Of a DNA stretch of 64,000 nt, positions 31,756 to 42,300 are shown one piece after another. The stretch is from Bromus sterilis (taxonomy: Eukaryota; Streptophyta; Magnoliopsida; Poales; Poaceae), in assembly GCA_950022295.1 (NCBI GenBank), contig OX465599.1, forward strand, positions 282,803,501 through 282,867,500. Direction: 5' to 3'. A program made the translations under genes and the position numbers. The stretch's first letter is position 1. The number at the start of each line of letters is the position of its first letter. The notes under the pieces were generated by a model. That model searched no databases and was not told where the DNA came from. It saw only the letters and a program-made list of their open reading frames with translations.

Positions 31756-34700
31756 TGTAATAGCCCAGATTTCACAAAAATTAAAAATTTTGTTTTCGGT
31801 GTGAATTGTTTGATTGTCTGATTTGTTTGCGGTGTTTGCATCCCTGATTTATCGATCGGCGATTATTTCCCCTCCTCTTATCTCGTATCGGACAGAGACC
31901 GACCCTTGCCACCCTGACACTCGACATTTGAGACACCGGGTTTCACCCGAGCACCGTCGCAACCCGCACGAGACCAGCCGCAACCAACGGAACGAAAAAC
32001 CCCGTTTAATAAGTAAACGGGATATTTTTATACCGCGTCGGAAAGTGTTCTCAGAACGGTTCCAACGCGAGGTGAACGCCGCCGGCTCGACGTGCTGATC
32101 GCGCAGTTCGAAGTTTTACCCGAATCAGAGGTACTGCGGACCCCCGGCGGTCAGAAACGTAAACACCGCGCGCGCGAGAGAAAAACTGGGGATGTTTTTG
32201 CAAGCTGCCAGCCACCTGGGATATATAAAGACCACCACACTCCCACCCCTTTCTAGGGTTTCCCTAGCCACAAAATTTCAGCCACACCCCCAGATCTAGT
32301 CCAAATTTCCGTCCAATAGCCCCCAGATCCGAATTTCTAGCGAAACCCTAGCCAAATCTGATCCTGGCCGTCAGATCCGACCAACGGAGGGCTCCCAACG
32401 CGCCACGTCGTCGCCTCGAAGCTCCAGCCGCCAGCCTCGGCTGCCTGGGCCCCGCTGCTCCGCCGCCGCCGCGCCCGAGCTGCCGCCGCCGCCGGCGAGC
32501 CGCCGCGCCGCCCCGGTCTCCTCCTCCTCCCCGCGCCCTTCTCCTTCTCCTCCTCCTCCTCTTCTCCCTAACTCCCTCCCTATCCTTCTTCTCTTGCAGC
32601 AGCCGCCATGGCCATGGCCATGGCCGAGCTCGGCCAAGAGCTCGAGGCCACGCCGCCACGGCCACCCCGGCCGCTCCCCGGCCCGGATCCGGCCGGATCC
32701 GGCCACCCTCCTTCTACCCCGGCCGCCCAAGAGCCTCCCATGGCCTCCCATGCCCGCGCCATGGCCGTTTTGGTCCTGTCTAGCCCGCCATGGGAGGTGC
32801 AGCCCCGAGCTCGACCCCCCCAGTAATTTCTAAGTCCTTTTATTTTTGCTGTTGTACCCGTTTTGTAATGCGATTTCCCGTTGACTCGTAGGTCGGAATG
32901 AAGTGATTCTTTTTTTGTATTGTTTTTCTCTCTGTGCTCTAGCATCCATCTTTTGTGAGCATTCTGTTTTGAGGTCATATTGTTTGGGTAATTTTTGGTC
33001 AAACAGGGCACCAGATCGTTGAACTGCTAAACTGTTGTGAATCTGTCTGAAAACTGTTGCTTGATTGAAACTTCGGGCGACGGTTGCTTCGGAACCGTAC
33101 GTCGGAATTGAGTGATTCCTTTTGCGTTGCGTTAAGCATTATTTCTACTTCAGTTTCATGCATTCACTTTCCATAATTTCTTGCTGCATCATGATTGTAT
33201 ATTCACCCAAAGTAGCTACCTTGTTGTTAGTGTGCTGCTGTTTATATTTTGTTTCAACTTCGGTCGACGAGTGTGTCGCGACCGTTTATCGGAATTGAGT
33301 GATTCCAATTGCATATTGTTAAGCATCATGTCTACTTCTATTATATGTATTGCATCTTCATGATATTCTTGCTGGTCACATAGTTATTGAGCTCCAAAGT
33401 TGCTATCCCGCAGTTTTTGACAGCCACCTCTGTTTTTTTCTAAGTCTGTAACATTCCGATGCCATGTTGCATGCTTAATATCTTTTGATCTATGATGCCT
33501 ATTTGCATGATTCTGTTTGCCATGCCTTCCCTGTCATGTCTACTTTAGTTCCATATCATTTGTGAGCATGTTTGCATTGATTATCCTGTTTATGCATTGC
33601 TCTAAAGTGTGCTTCCTGATGTTGGCAGATTGTGCCCGTAACTTGTTTTGCTTATATCTTTTTAACCGTAACTCCGTTTGGGGTGTTCTTCATATGTAAC
33701 TTGATTAGTTTTTCGTGCACTTTGTGTTTATGCTATTTTTTTCTACTGTTAACAAAACTAAAATATGGTTTAGGGCAGAACAGTACCAAATCCTTTAATT
33801 GTCGTGCGACACTTAGTGTATGCCATGTTTAGGTTGTGCCTCACTTAAATTGACTAGGATAGATAGTTTATATTATGCTTCACCTCTTGTCATGTTTATG
33901 TGCTATGCCATGCTTGAGTGAGATGCCATGTTAACAACCTTTGTTGATCACCTGTAGCTAAACAACTTGAACCTTTCTAAATGTGTGGTATCGTCGTGTG
34001 TGACGAGTACTCCACTTAACCTGTTAGTAACCGCTCTCGACGGTAGGTGCGATGTCTTGTGTTGCCTTATTGTTGATGCTTGCTCGTGTTTACCTCGTAG
34101 TAATAGAGTGCTTACTCGTTGATTGCTTTCAAGTGTTTACCCTCTTGTGTGCTTCCGCGGGTACCCTTCGGAGACGATGCGAGCTTGCGATCAACTACAC
34201 CTTCGGAACCCGACTTATCAATAGGCGAGGAATATACATTACTTATGATCCATTCTATTTCAACCAGCGGTTTGCATGCTAGTCTAGGTTAGGTTCGATG
34301 TTTGATCCTACCACATGATTACATCCTCTTTCAAACCGGTACAGCCATGTCCCTTCCCAGCAAACCATGTACTGCTATGTTACTATTTCTCGTTGCTCAG
34401 CCCCTGCTTAATATGCATGCTTAGGATGCTATGATGTTACCCAGTTACTCCTTGGTTCGGGATATCACATTATTATATTGTTGTTGATGATATGATTATT
34501 ATAATGTTGACTATACTCGACGAAGGATGGAAGGTCTAGGCTATCCCGCCCCGACGCTTTGTTCCATTCGAGTCACCTAGGACCCGAGTTCCGGGTATTG
34601 GTTTTAAGACTGAGCGTGCCTAATCGCGTTTGGGATTTTATGGGGTCCCCTCTTCTTACCTACCTAGCTTCAAACATTTCTAGAGGTGGCCCAAGCTGAT

Positions 34701-35830
34701 TTACCATTTGAAACCCGTGTGTGTGCTGGTCAGCTGCCAGTAGTTTTCAAACTACTCGGGCCAGCGGAGACAGAGTTCCTCTGTTGGTCCACACTTGGTG
34801 ATCTAGGGGTCCCCTGATGTCAGGTGTGATTTCCCTACCTTAGCCGTACGGAAGATTCCGATCCGAGAGCGTGGCCGACTTTTGGATTGGGTGTCGACTC
34901 CCCGGGGGCCACCCGGATTTGTGCGTTGTTAGATAGAGGGACCTGTCATTTAGGATCTCTCGGAACTAAATCATAAAATGGTTTCCTCTAACGGGTAGCA
35001 ACTGAGAGAGATGGGCGAGCATGCGACGCCTCGTAATGGGCAGTTGGTACACCCCTGCAGGGTTAAATCTTTTTGAGAAGCCGTGTCCGCGGTTATGGAC
35101 GACTTGAGACCTACTCCTTGTTCATAGACAACAACAACTGAGATAATATTAATATAACCTGATCAATGTGTGTGTGCCTTGACTGCTTCTTCTTTGTTAT
35201 GATTGCGTAAGTAGTTGATAGCAAGACTTGTTGGAGGTGATTCCTCATCGAATGCTTGGCTTCTTATCTTACTCTCTAGATTGTTAGCCACTTCATAAAT
35301 GCTAGTGCGGCAGCAACCTCACCACTTACCCCATCCTTACCGTAAACTACTAGTTGTCCTAGAATGACGAGTGATGAAGTCCTTGCTGGGTCAGATGACC
35401 ACTACAGTTGGATGCTGAGTACCTCTGTACTCATGATACTACCCCCAAACTCTTTTCAGGGTTCTTGATCGACAACAGGTATGGTGATCGACGTTTCACG
35501 TGGAGACTCGACGACGACTAGTTAGGCGGATCCCGGCGAAGGGCCTGGACCCGTGTGGTTATTGGGATCGATGTTTTTCTCTTTGCCAGTAGGCTTTTTG
35601 ATTGTAGTCTGTACTCATACATGTATCTTCCGCTGTTGTATTGCATTAAGACAGTTATATGCCGATTTTATGAGATGTTGTATCCTTGTATCTGTAATGT
35701 TGTAATATCATGTTGGAAATCCGGGGTATATGGCTATGTCATATGTCACGGTGGGACCGATATGTGCATCGTCCCCGGATCTGGATGGAAACATCTAGAT
35801 CTGGAACAGTACCGCATATCGGGCCTTACA
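31756..35830 (+). repeat. Full LTR 3 of the array
   Basis: 4075 bp, TGTAATAGCC to GGGCCTTACA. Same parts as LTR 2, including the TATA box at 32222 and the small frame at 32608, but with an extra short insert near 34885-34945. It is uninterrupted and so gives the reference length of the LTR. Confidence 0.85.
32222..32229 (+). promoter_or_regulatory. TATA box of LTR 3
   Basis: TATATAAA in the same context as at 25971, followed by a C-rich stretch and CCCTAG repeats. Confidence 0.6.
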
Positions 35831-35999
35831 GTTGAGCACTTCATTCCAAACACACAAGAACCCTAAAAGGCTCCCTCTCCTTTCTCCTACATCAAATCCT
35901 AGATCCCGAAGATATTTGTGAGAGTTCTTGAGAGAGATTTCACCCATTGATAGATCCACTCCCTCTCCCTCTTTTGACCAAAGGAATTCGCGATTTGAG

Positions 36000-36754
36000 C
36001 AAGTCTTGAGCATTTCCCCCTTGATCTTGTTACTCTTGGAGGTTGGAGACTCCTAGGCGGGTACGAGTGCTCCGGTGAGGAATCAACTTGTGATTTTCCC
36101 CCGGAAAGTTTGTGAAGGTTTGGAGGTCGCCTCAAGGTCTACCACTAGTGGTTGAGAATCGCCTTCGTGGTGATATCTCAAGGGGAATAGGGTGAGCCTT
36201 CGTGGCGTTGGTGTGCCTTCGTGGTAACACCCACTCTCTCCAAACGGTGAGTAGCTTCCCTCCAAGGAAGTGAACATCGGGATAGATCCTCGTCTCCGAG
36301 TCTACGGTTATCTCTAACCCTAGCTCACTACTTGTGGTTTACTTTGGTCAGTTGACCTTGCATTCACTATATCTTGTTGTCCTCATTATATTGTGTTGGC
36401 GATCATATCGTTGTGATTGTTTTAGGCCAACACATTATACTCCGCAATTCATACGTGCTACTATTGTTCCATATTGTTCCTCGTGTAAATTGGTATATTG
36501 TATCTCACATATCCACATCTTGTGATATATATCTTGTGTAAGTTTGTGTAACTTACTTGTGCCTACTAGTATCATTATTGTGTTCATATTGTTTAGAATA
36601 AAGTTGTTGTTGCACTTAGTTGAGTCCAGTATATTAAGGATTTGTGCTTGTTAAGTATCCGCTTAGTTTATTTCCGCATCCGGATTTTAACAAATCCATA
36701 AAAGGTTTAAAACGCCCATTCACCCCCCCTCTAGGCGACATCGTGGTCCTTTCA
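36000..36754 (+). repeat. 3' part of the Copia-type solo LTR
   Basis: Continues the LTR interrupted at 24597, ending CTAGGCGACATCGTGGTCC and TTTCA. It is followed by GATGC, not by a PBS, which shows this is a solo LTR. No gene. Confidence 0.78.
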
Positions 36755-37226
36755 GATGCCACATAGAAAAAAATGATAATGTGACGAGTAATTAATAAAG
36801 AGAGAAGGAAATGGAGTAACATAATATGTTACCATCACATAGCGTTTTCCAATGCTAAATGAGTCTACAAGGTAATTAATGAACCTCTCTATGTTAATTA
36901 CCACCCATAGGACGCTTCCCATTATGAAATTAGTAACATAGACTAGTAACATGTGTATGTTACTAGTTTAAGTTACTCCCCACTATGAGCAGCCTAACTA
37001 GGAAAAAAAATCCTATGTGGCAAGATAATTAAGAGTAGAGAGAGGAGTTTGGTGACTCCAAGAAGAAACGGTGCTAGTTGCGTGGACCTATGCAAAATAT
37101 TTAAAATAAAGGAAACTAGACTATGCATGAAAGACTTTAGTTGCTAAAGAATAAAATGAAGCAACTTTAGCAACAACAAACTAAGAAGTAAGTACCAATG
37201 CATTGGAAGCATTGGAAGCAGCCTTA

Positions 37227-37437
37227 GCTAAAATACAACCTTTGCACGTGGCCATATGCAAAAAGCATGGTTAGACCAATCACACTTATGCATGGAGCTA
37301 AAATCATTAAATAAGATACAACATCTAAGAAACAATGCATTGTGGGGGTTGTATCTTTAGTTTTTATTGCTCCTGTGATATTGTGCTAAGAAACAATGCA
37401 TTGGGGGAGCCCTAACACCTTTGCATTGGAAGAGGCC
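37227..37437. mobile_element. Relic of a MITE related to the Harbinger-like copies
   Basis: AT-rich, non-coding. It ends CACCTTTGCATTGGAAGAGGCC, close to the end of the MITE at 37441-37740, and TTA follows. The 5' end is not recognisable. Confidence 0.4.
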
Positions 37438-37440
37438 TTA

Positions 37441-37740
37441 GGCTGCTCCCAATGCTTCACCTTGGATGGGTGCTAAGCATGTCAACAAGTCAAAAAATCA
37501 TATGTGGCACCCTAATTAAGAGGAGAGAGAGGAGTTTGGTGACCCCAGAAGGAAACGGTGCTAGTCATGGAACCTATGCAAAACATTAAAAATGAAGGGG
37601 CCTAGCCTATGCATGCAAGACTTTAGTTGCTAAACCATTAAATGAGGCAACCTTAGCAACAACAAGCTAAGCACCAATGCATTGAAGACTGGTTGCTTAG
37701 CACATTTAATGCTTCTAGCACCTTTGCATTGAAAGAAGCC
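37441..37740. mobile_element. Harbinger-like MITE, complete
   Basis: 300 bp flanked by TTA (37438-37440 and 37741-37743). Its ends are GGCTGCTCCCAATGC and GCATTGAAAGAAGCC, short imperfect inverted repeats. It is the intact reference for the split MITE at 22602/37223. Confidence 0.75.
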
Positions 37741-37743
37741 TTA

Positions 37744-37996
37744 GGATAAAGGATATGCTAGAAATGCTCTTAGTTTCCAATATTTATTGTGGCCAGCAAA
37801 ATTGTTTGTTCAGCTTTTCTTTGCACCAAGAGTTTCAGCATATCAATCCCTATGACAAAAGTCTGAACCCAAGTTCGAAGCTTTACAAACTCGAGAAACC
37901 AGGGAACCTAGTACACATATTTTCAGACTTTGAAGGTCCTACCAGCCACATAGATGAAAGCGGCACGAGACACAATGTATGTTCCAAACATACATA
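37744..37996. other. Intergenic DNA downstream of DRM2, no gene seen
   Basis: A frame of 87 codons (37755-38018) has no recognisable motif and runs into the neighbouring MITE. I do not call a gene. Confidence 0.4.
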
Positions 37997-38221
37997 CTAC
38001 CTCCATCACAGTTTATAAGTCCTACGCGTACCTCCAGGTCGTCAATTTAACCAACATAACATAAGATATAAAACATAAAAATTATATCATTTGAAAATAT
38101 AACATCTGAAGTTTCTAATGATATGCTTTTTATATAATATATATATATATATCTTATGTTATGTTGGTTAAATTGACGACCTAGGGATATGCATAGGCCT
38201 TATAAACTATGACGGAGGTAG
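37997..38221. mobile_element. Stowaway MITE, complete
   Basis: 225 bp flanked by TA. Terminal inverted repeats CTACCTCCATCACAGTTTAT and its partner ATAAACTATGACGGAGGTAG are followed inward by a long second inverted pair (GTCGTCAATTTAACCAACAT and its complement near 38160). Typical Tc1/Mariner-type MITE. Confidence 0.9.
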
Positions 38222-38935
38222 TATCATTTTGAATGGATACCAGTTACATTCATTCTTTTATTACTACCGTATATCTTCATAGTCGATATTGTCTTTCATA
38301 CCAACTGCATTTCAAGTTCTATCCCCAGTCGATATTGTCCTTGTTTCATCTTAGGAAACATAGTATGTGAAACAAAATAATCTAACAAAAGAAAGAACAG
38401 AGAGAGTTGTCTCTGAAATGTACCAGCATCTTTAGCATTCCAGAATAGACAATGTCTTGCATTTCTGTCAATGTGTCGGTCACTTTTGCGCTGTTATATG
38501 TACAATATCGTCTATGCTAAAATGCTTTGCTAGAGGAAAGATGATGTGGAAAATAGCAAATTAGATGCCATGCTTGTCTAGCAGCAGAAAGAGAGCAGCT
38601 GGCTTTTTTACTTTCCTATATAAGCTTTCATAATCAACATCCTCCATTAACCTTATCATGTTCACTATTTTCATAGCCTGAAACCCACAAAATGAAGTGC
38701 GTGATGCCGTGTTAAGTGTAAGCAAAGGAAATTATATGAAGCAGCTAAACAAAAGAAGTCTCGTACTCTAAGAAAAACATTAAATTCCAGTCCTAGAATT
38801 GTCTACAACTGAAGCAGTTGGATGGCATGTCCAGCTCAACGGAACAAAAAAGGAGCATCATGTAAGGCAGTGCATGGCAAAAGAAACTAGTCTAGCACTG
38901 GATAAAATTTTAATACTACTTAAAACAAGGCTCGC
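38222..38935. other. Intergenic DNA 3' of the DRM2 gene, nothing recognised
   Basis: About 710 bp of AT-rich unique-looking sequence without a credible frame or repeat. Confidence 0.5.
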
Positions 38936-39151
38936 AAATAAGCATCCGCTTCTTCATTAAAGATAGATAAATTTGCAGTTTCCTAGATATAAGCACTAAG
39001 TGACAAAATAGGTACTCAATGCTTAGCCTACATCCTGATGGTATCCAAGATTCTAACGTAGTGGTGAAACAAAGCAGATTGCTCGCTCTCCAAGCCATCA
39101 TCACATTGGCATGGGTTGTTCCCAGCAAGGTAGTTAGATGGGCTGCCCCCA
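38936..39151 (-). pseudogene. Duplicated, decayed DRM2 terminal coding segment
   Basis: A tandem copy of the last 45 or so codons of DRM2 plus the start of its 3' UTR. Minus-strand frame 39015-39151 reads DVIGGSPSNYLAGNN, then EQSALFHHYVRILDTIRM and a stop. In the parent gene the same place reads LVIGSSPCNNLAGSN. The catalytic Cys of the PC motif is Ser, and an Asn is Tyr. The flanking sequence AGTGACAAAATAGGTACT also occurs in both copies (39000 and 39211). It lacks the Stowaway MITE of the proximal copy, so the duplication probably came before that insertion. Confidence 0.82.
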
Positions 39152-39226
39152 ATCACATCCACCACTTCATTAAACATAGATGAGGTCGCAGTTCCTAGAT
39201 ATAATCACTAAGTGACAAAATAGGTA

Positions 39227-39327
39227 CTCCCTCCGATCCATATTACTTGTCTTAAAATGGATGTATCTAGATGCATTTTAGTGATAGATACATCAATTTT
39301 AGGACAAGTAATATGGATCGGAGGAAG
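39227..39327. mobile_element. Stowaway MITE hairpin in the DRM2 3' UTR
   Basis: 101 bp with TA at 39225-39226 and 39328-39329. Its arms of about 43 bp (CTCCCTCCGATCCATATTAC... and partner) pair with only about three mismatches, so almost the whole element is a hairpin. It lies 13 bp downstream of the DRM2 stop codon on the minus strand and should be in the 3' UTR. Confidence 0.92.
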
Positions 39328-39340
39328 TACTACACTTAGC

Positions 39341-42300
39341 CTACATCCTCGCCATAGCCGACTTGACGGCATCCAAGATTCTGGAGTAGTGGTGGAACAA
39401 AGCAGATTGATCGCCCTCCAAGCCATCACGTTGGTATCGGTTGCTTCCAGCAAGATTGTTACATGGGCTGCTCCCAATCACCAAGTCGAAGCCACCAAAT
39501 CTACTAACATATGATGCAATTCTTTCATTAGTGAGCGATTTCATGTCGGCAATCTCAATCAGCTTGCCTTTCTGGGTCTGATCCCACCAACCCCTCAAAA
39601 TCCTTCTATTAGCTTCACCTGTCTCAACAGAAACCACTGTCTTCATACGTATCCCAAGCCTGTGCAAAGCTACCTCTGCTCCTCCGATTCCAGTGAATAA
39701 GGACAGCACATTGACACCATTGGGAAACATGTGCATCAGCACAGACAAGTGGTAAGCAGTTGTATCAACTTGGAATGAGTTTGCAAGAGATTTGTATCTC
39801 TCTGTCTTGATGACTCCCCTGGTGTGGTCCCTTGGGAAACCAAGTAGATTTTCCACCTCATCCGGCTCCAACTGAGCAACCTTGTTTTTTCCAACCCATA
39901 CAAGATCATAAGTTTTGCACTGATCCATGATATATTTCTGAACACTTGGAGGTGGTGGATTGCCTGAGCTCGCAAGAGCACGATGGATCTGGTCTGTACA
40001 CTTTGCAGTTGCCACAGATGCTTGCAAGAAGTTGACCTGCCTTCTTAGGTCCCAGGAAGGCCACCACTTCTTATACTGAGGGAATGCCTCATATATGATC
40101 TTTTGAGGGAAAGGGAGAAGAGCTGACCTGTTCTCAATTGGCAAATTATGGATGTACCCACTTTCCCTTGCAACTGCGCAAAAATACTTAGAATCCACAA
40201 ACTCTGGTTGAATGCCATAGAAATATCCTGAAATGGTTGTCCATACACCTTTTGGAGCTCGAGCCACATTCTTAAAGTAGAAAAAAGGTGGTCCAATAGC
40301 TTGTTCAGGAAGCATTCTGGTCACTGATGGTTGCCTGTCAGTTGGCAGATTAAATCCAACCATTGAATTTGGGAGACGAATTGGCTCATCATGGCTACCG
40401 TACAAGAAGGGTCGACTGCCTTGTGGTTGGCTTTCATATTGGTTCCTATTTTTCTTGCTCTCTTCCATTATTCTTGCTTTCTTTCTCCCTCCAATGGAAT
40501 CGAAGCATCCATCCGTAACCTACCAAATGTACACGGATTCCAGTGTATTTACATCGAATTGCAAGAGCAAAACCGTTTCTTATTGAAATGTACATAAAAC
40601 CAAAAGGTACCTGATGGTCAGATATGTTTCTGGAAGGAAAATCTCCTGCAACAAGTGATGCAGTAATGGAATCGACTAGTACACACAGATCAGCATCCAC
40701 ACCTAGAAAATTTCGAACAGAAGTGTTAAATATAAGGTGCCTTTTCCATGAAAGCATGACCGTTCAGACAATTCAAAAAGAGCATACCACATCTTGTAAT
40801 AGCAACATTTGCTTCATCTTCAGGAAAGCCCATTTCTACTAATGATCTGATCTTGTCTTTCTTTGACATCTCTAGTAGAAAATCCTTCACAAAAGTACAA
40901 CAAAAGCTGAGATTAGAAAACACTTGCTGCATTTCAGATCTCACTGACTTATTAATGCCAACTAAGTGACTGCTTATAGGCAAGTACAACTACGTGCCTA
41001 CGTAACAACATATATAGGGCCAGAGAAATGAAGGGGGCCTACAGCTAAGCAATAATCATGAAATGAATAACAGACTTCACAAGAAACAATAGAAAAGAAA
41101 AGCTGATCGGCAAGTAAATCAATAAAATGATTTAGCAACTCAACTTGTTCTCTGGTGCTGTTTGAGAATGACATTAATACAAGAGTTACTCTATGCATGA
41201 ACAAAAACACTCATCATTTTACACTTGAAAAAACTACCTACACTAGCAAACAGGAATATGAAGTGTTGTGCTGAACTGGAATAAACTTAAGGTACATGTC
41301 CAAATTTGTTGTTTCATATAATGGCACTCTGTGCTAGATGCATAGCAGTGTGAAACACAGGTTTCTGGTTTCCTCGTGCAACTTTCGTGATATAAAGTTT
41401 AAATGGATGGTAAGGCAAATGTGTGTATCTTCAGGTTCATCACCTTGCTAGCAATCATTGTTTAAATAGTGGCAGCCCTCCAAAACAGCTGGGCTATAGC
41501 TTGCTGTAGGGGCTATTTTAGAACTTTTTCACAGAATTGTGTAGCGGCGAGAACCATTTAGCGGCACCCTGCTCAAACCGCTATAGTGGGGCTATAGCTG
41601 GCTATTTAAAACTTTGCTAGCAATCAAGATTGTTTTTTGCCGAGCAGTTATAATTGACATAAAACACACTCCATACTCTTTCCCTGCTTCTTTTTTAAGT
41701 CATTACATATATCTAGCCATGAATACAATTGAACCATACAATATTCTATTCACTAATTTTATAGCGTAACTTACATGAAAATTGGCTATCACATCATATA
41801 TTGCATTCTGAGATTTCTAAATTAATTACTCCGTGTATGCATTTCTAGCAGAACATTCATCTACCGAATCCCTCACTTTTCTGCGCTGTAACGTGTAGAT
41901 GTTGCTCTTCTTGAGGTTAGTCTTGGAGGGAATTTTTATGCAACTAATGCGGTATGTGATGTACTATTCCAGTATTATGATCACTTTGTTAACTGAAAGT
42001 GAAAAGAAGAATCTTGAACTATGCCATTAATTCTTGAAGATCTTGTTCGTCCTAACTTGCATGCTAGTTTCCAACCATCCTTTCATTCTATGGAAAAGTG
42101 ATGAGCTGGGTTGCAACACAAACATTATCCCAGTGCAGTCTAGAATTATTTAGGTCCAGTTATATTCTTGCTTCTTTCTTTAGTATTTAGGATTCAAGTT
42201 TAGCTTATATTTCTTATGAACTCTTCTCAGCTCAGTCCAATTGTGCACTATATCTTGGACTACAAAATAAATCAAAAAGCATAATTATCGCGGGCTATAT

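Larger units (their letters stand above)
24598..35830 (+). mobile_element. Tandem array of a non-coding LTR element with 4-kb LTRs (LARD-like)
   Basis: Order: truncated LTR (24598-24901), internal 603 bp (24902-25504), full LTR (25505-31152, with a solo LTR nested at 29011-30631), internal 603 bp (31153-31755), full LTR (31756-35830). LTRs start TGTAACAGCC or TGTAATAGCC and end GGGCCTTACA. Each internal region opens with a tRNA-iMet-type PBS, TGGTATCAGAGC in the second copy. Neither internal region codes for protein, so the element needs outside enzymes. A 169-bp stretch of the host LTR is duplicated on both sides (24429-24597, 35831-35999) instead of a 5-bp target duplication. Confidence 0.82.
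22689..36754 (+). mobile_element. Copia-type solo LTR, split by an array of another LTR element
   Basis: It starts TGAAAGTACATGTAG (22689) and ends GGTCCTTTCA (36754), flanked by GATGC at 22684-22688 and 36755-36759. Without the nested block it is about 2.66 kb: 22689-24597 plus 36000-36754. It has no internal region, so it is a solo LTR. It contains an AT dinucleotide run (22763-22791), a cluster of GGACGTCC palindromes (24051-24352) and a likely TATA box CTATAAATACC near 24399. Assignment to Copia rests on the terminal sequences, which I associate with Triticeae Copia LTRs. Confidence 0.8.
22647..36994. mobile_element. Second MITE in the nest, split by a Copia solo LTR
   Basis: Left part 22647-22688 and right part 36760-36994 make a MITE of about 277 bp. 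Its ends read AGCTAGCCATACTGGGAGTA and, from the other side, GGCTGCTCATAGTGGGGAGT. It is flanked by TAA at 22644-22646 and 36995-36997, as for PIF/Harbinger (Tourist) MITEs. It lies inside the first MITE. The Copia LTR entered it with a GATGC duplication. Confidence 0.78.
22602..37223. mobile_element. Harbinger-like MITE, outermost shell of the six-level nest
   Basis: Left part 22602-22646 (GGCTTCTCCCAATGCTCCAC...) and right part 36998-37223 (...GGAAGCAGCC) together form one MITE of about 270 bp. It is flanked by TTA at 22599-22601 and 37224-37226. The uninterrupted copy at 37441-37740 shows the joined sequence. The interruption is the second MITE, inserted with TAA duplications. Confidence 0.8.
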
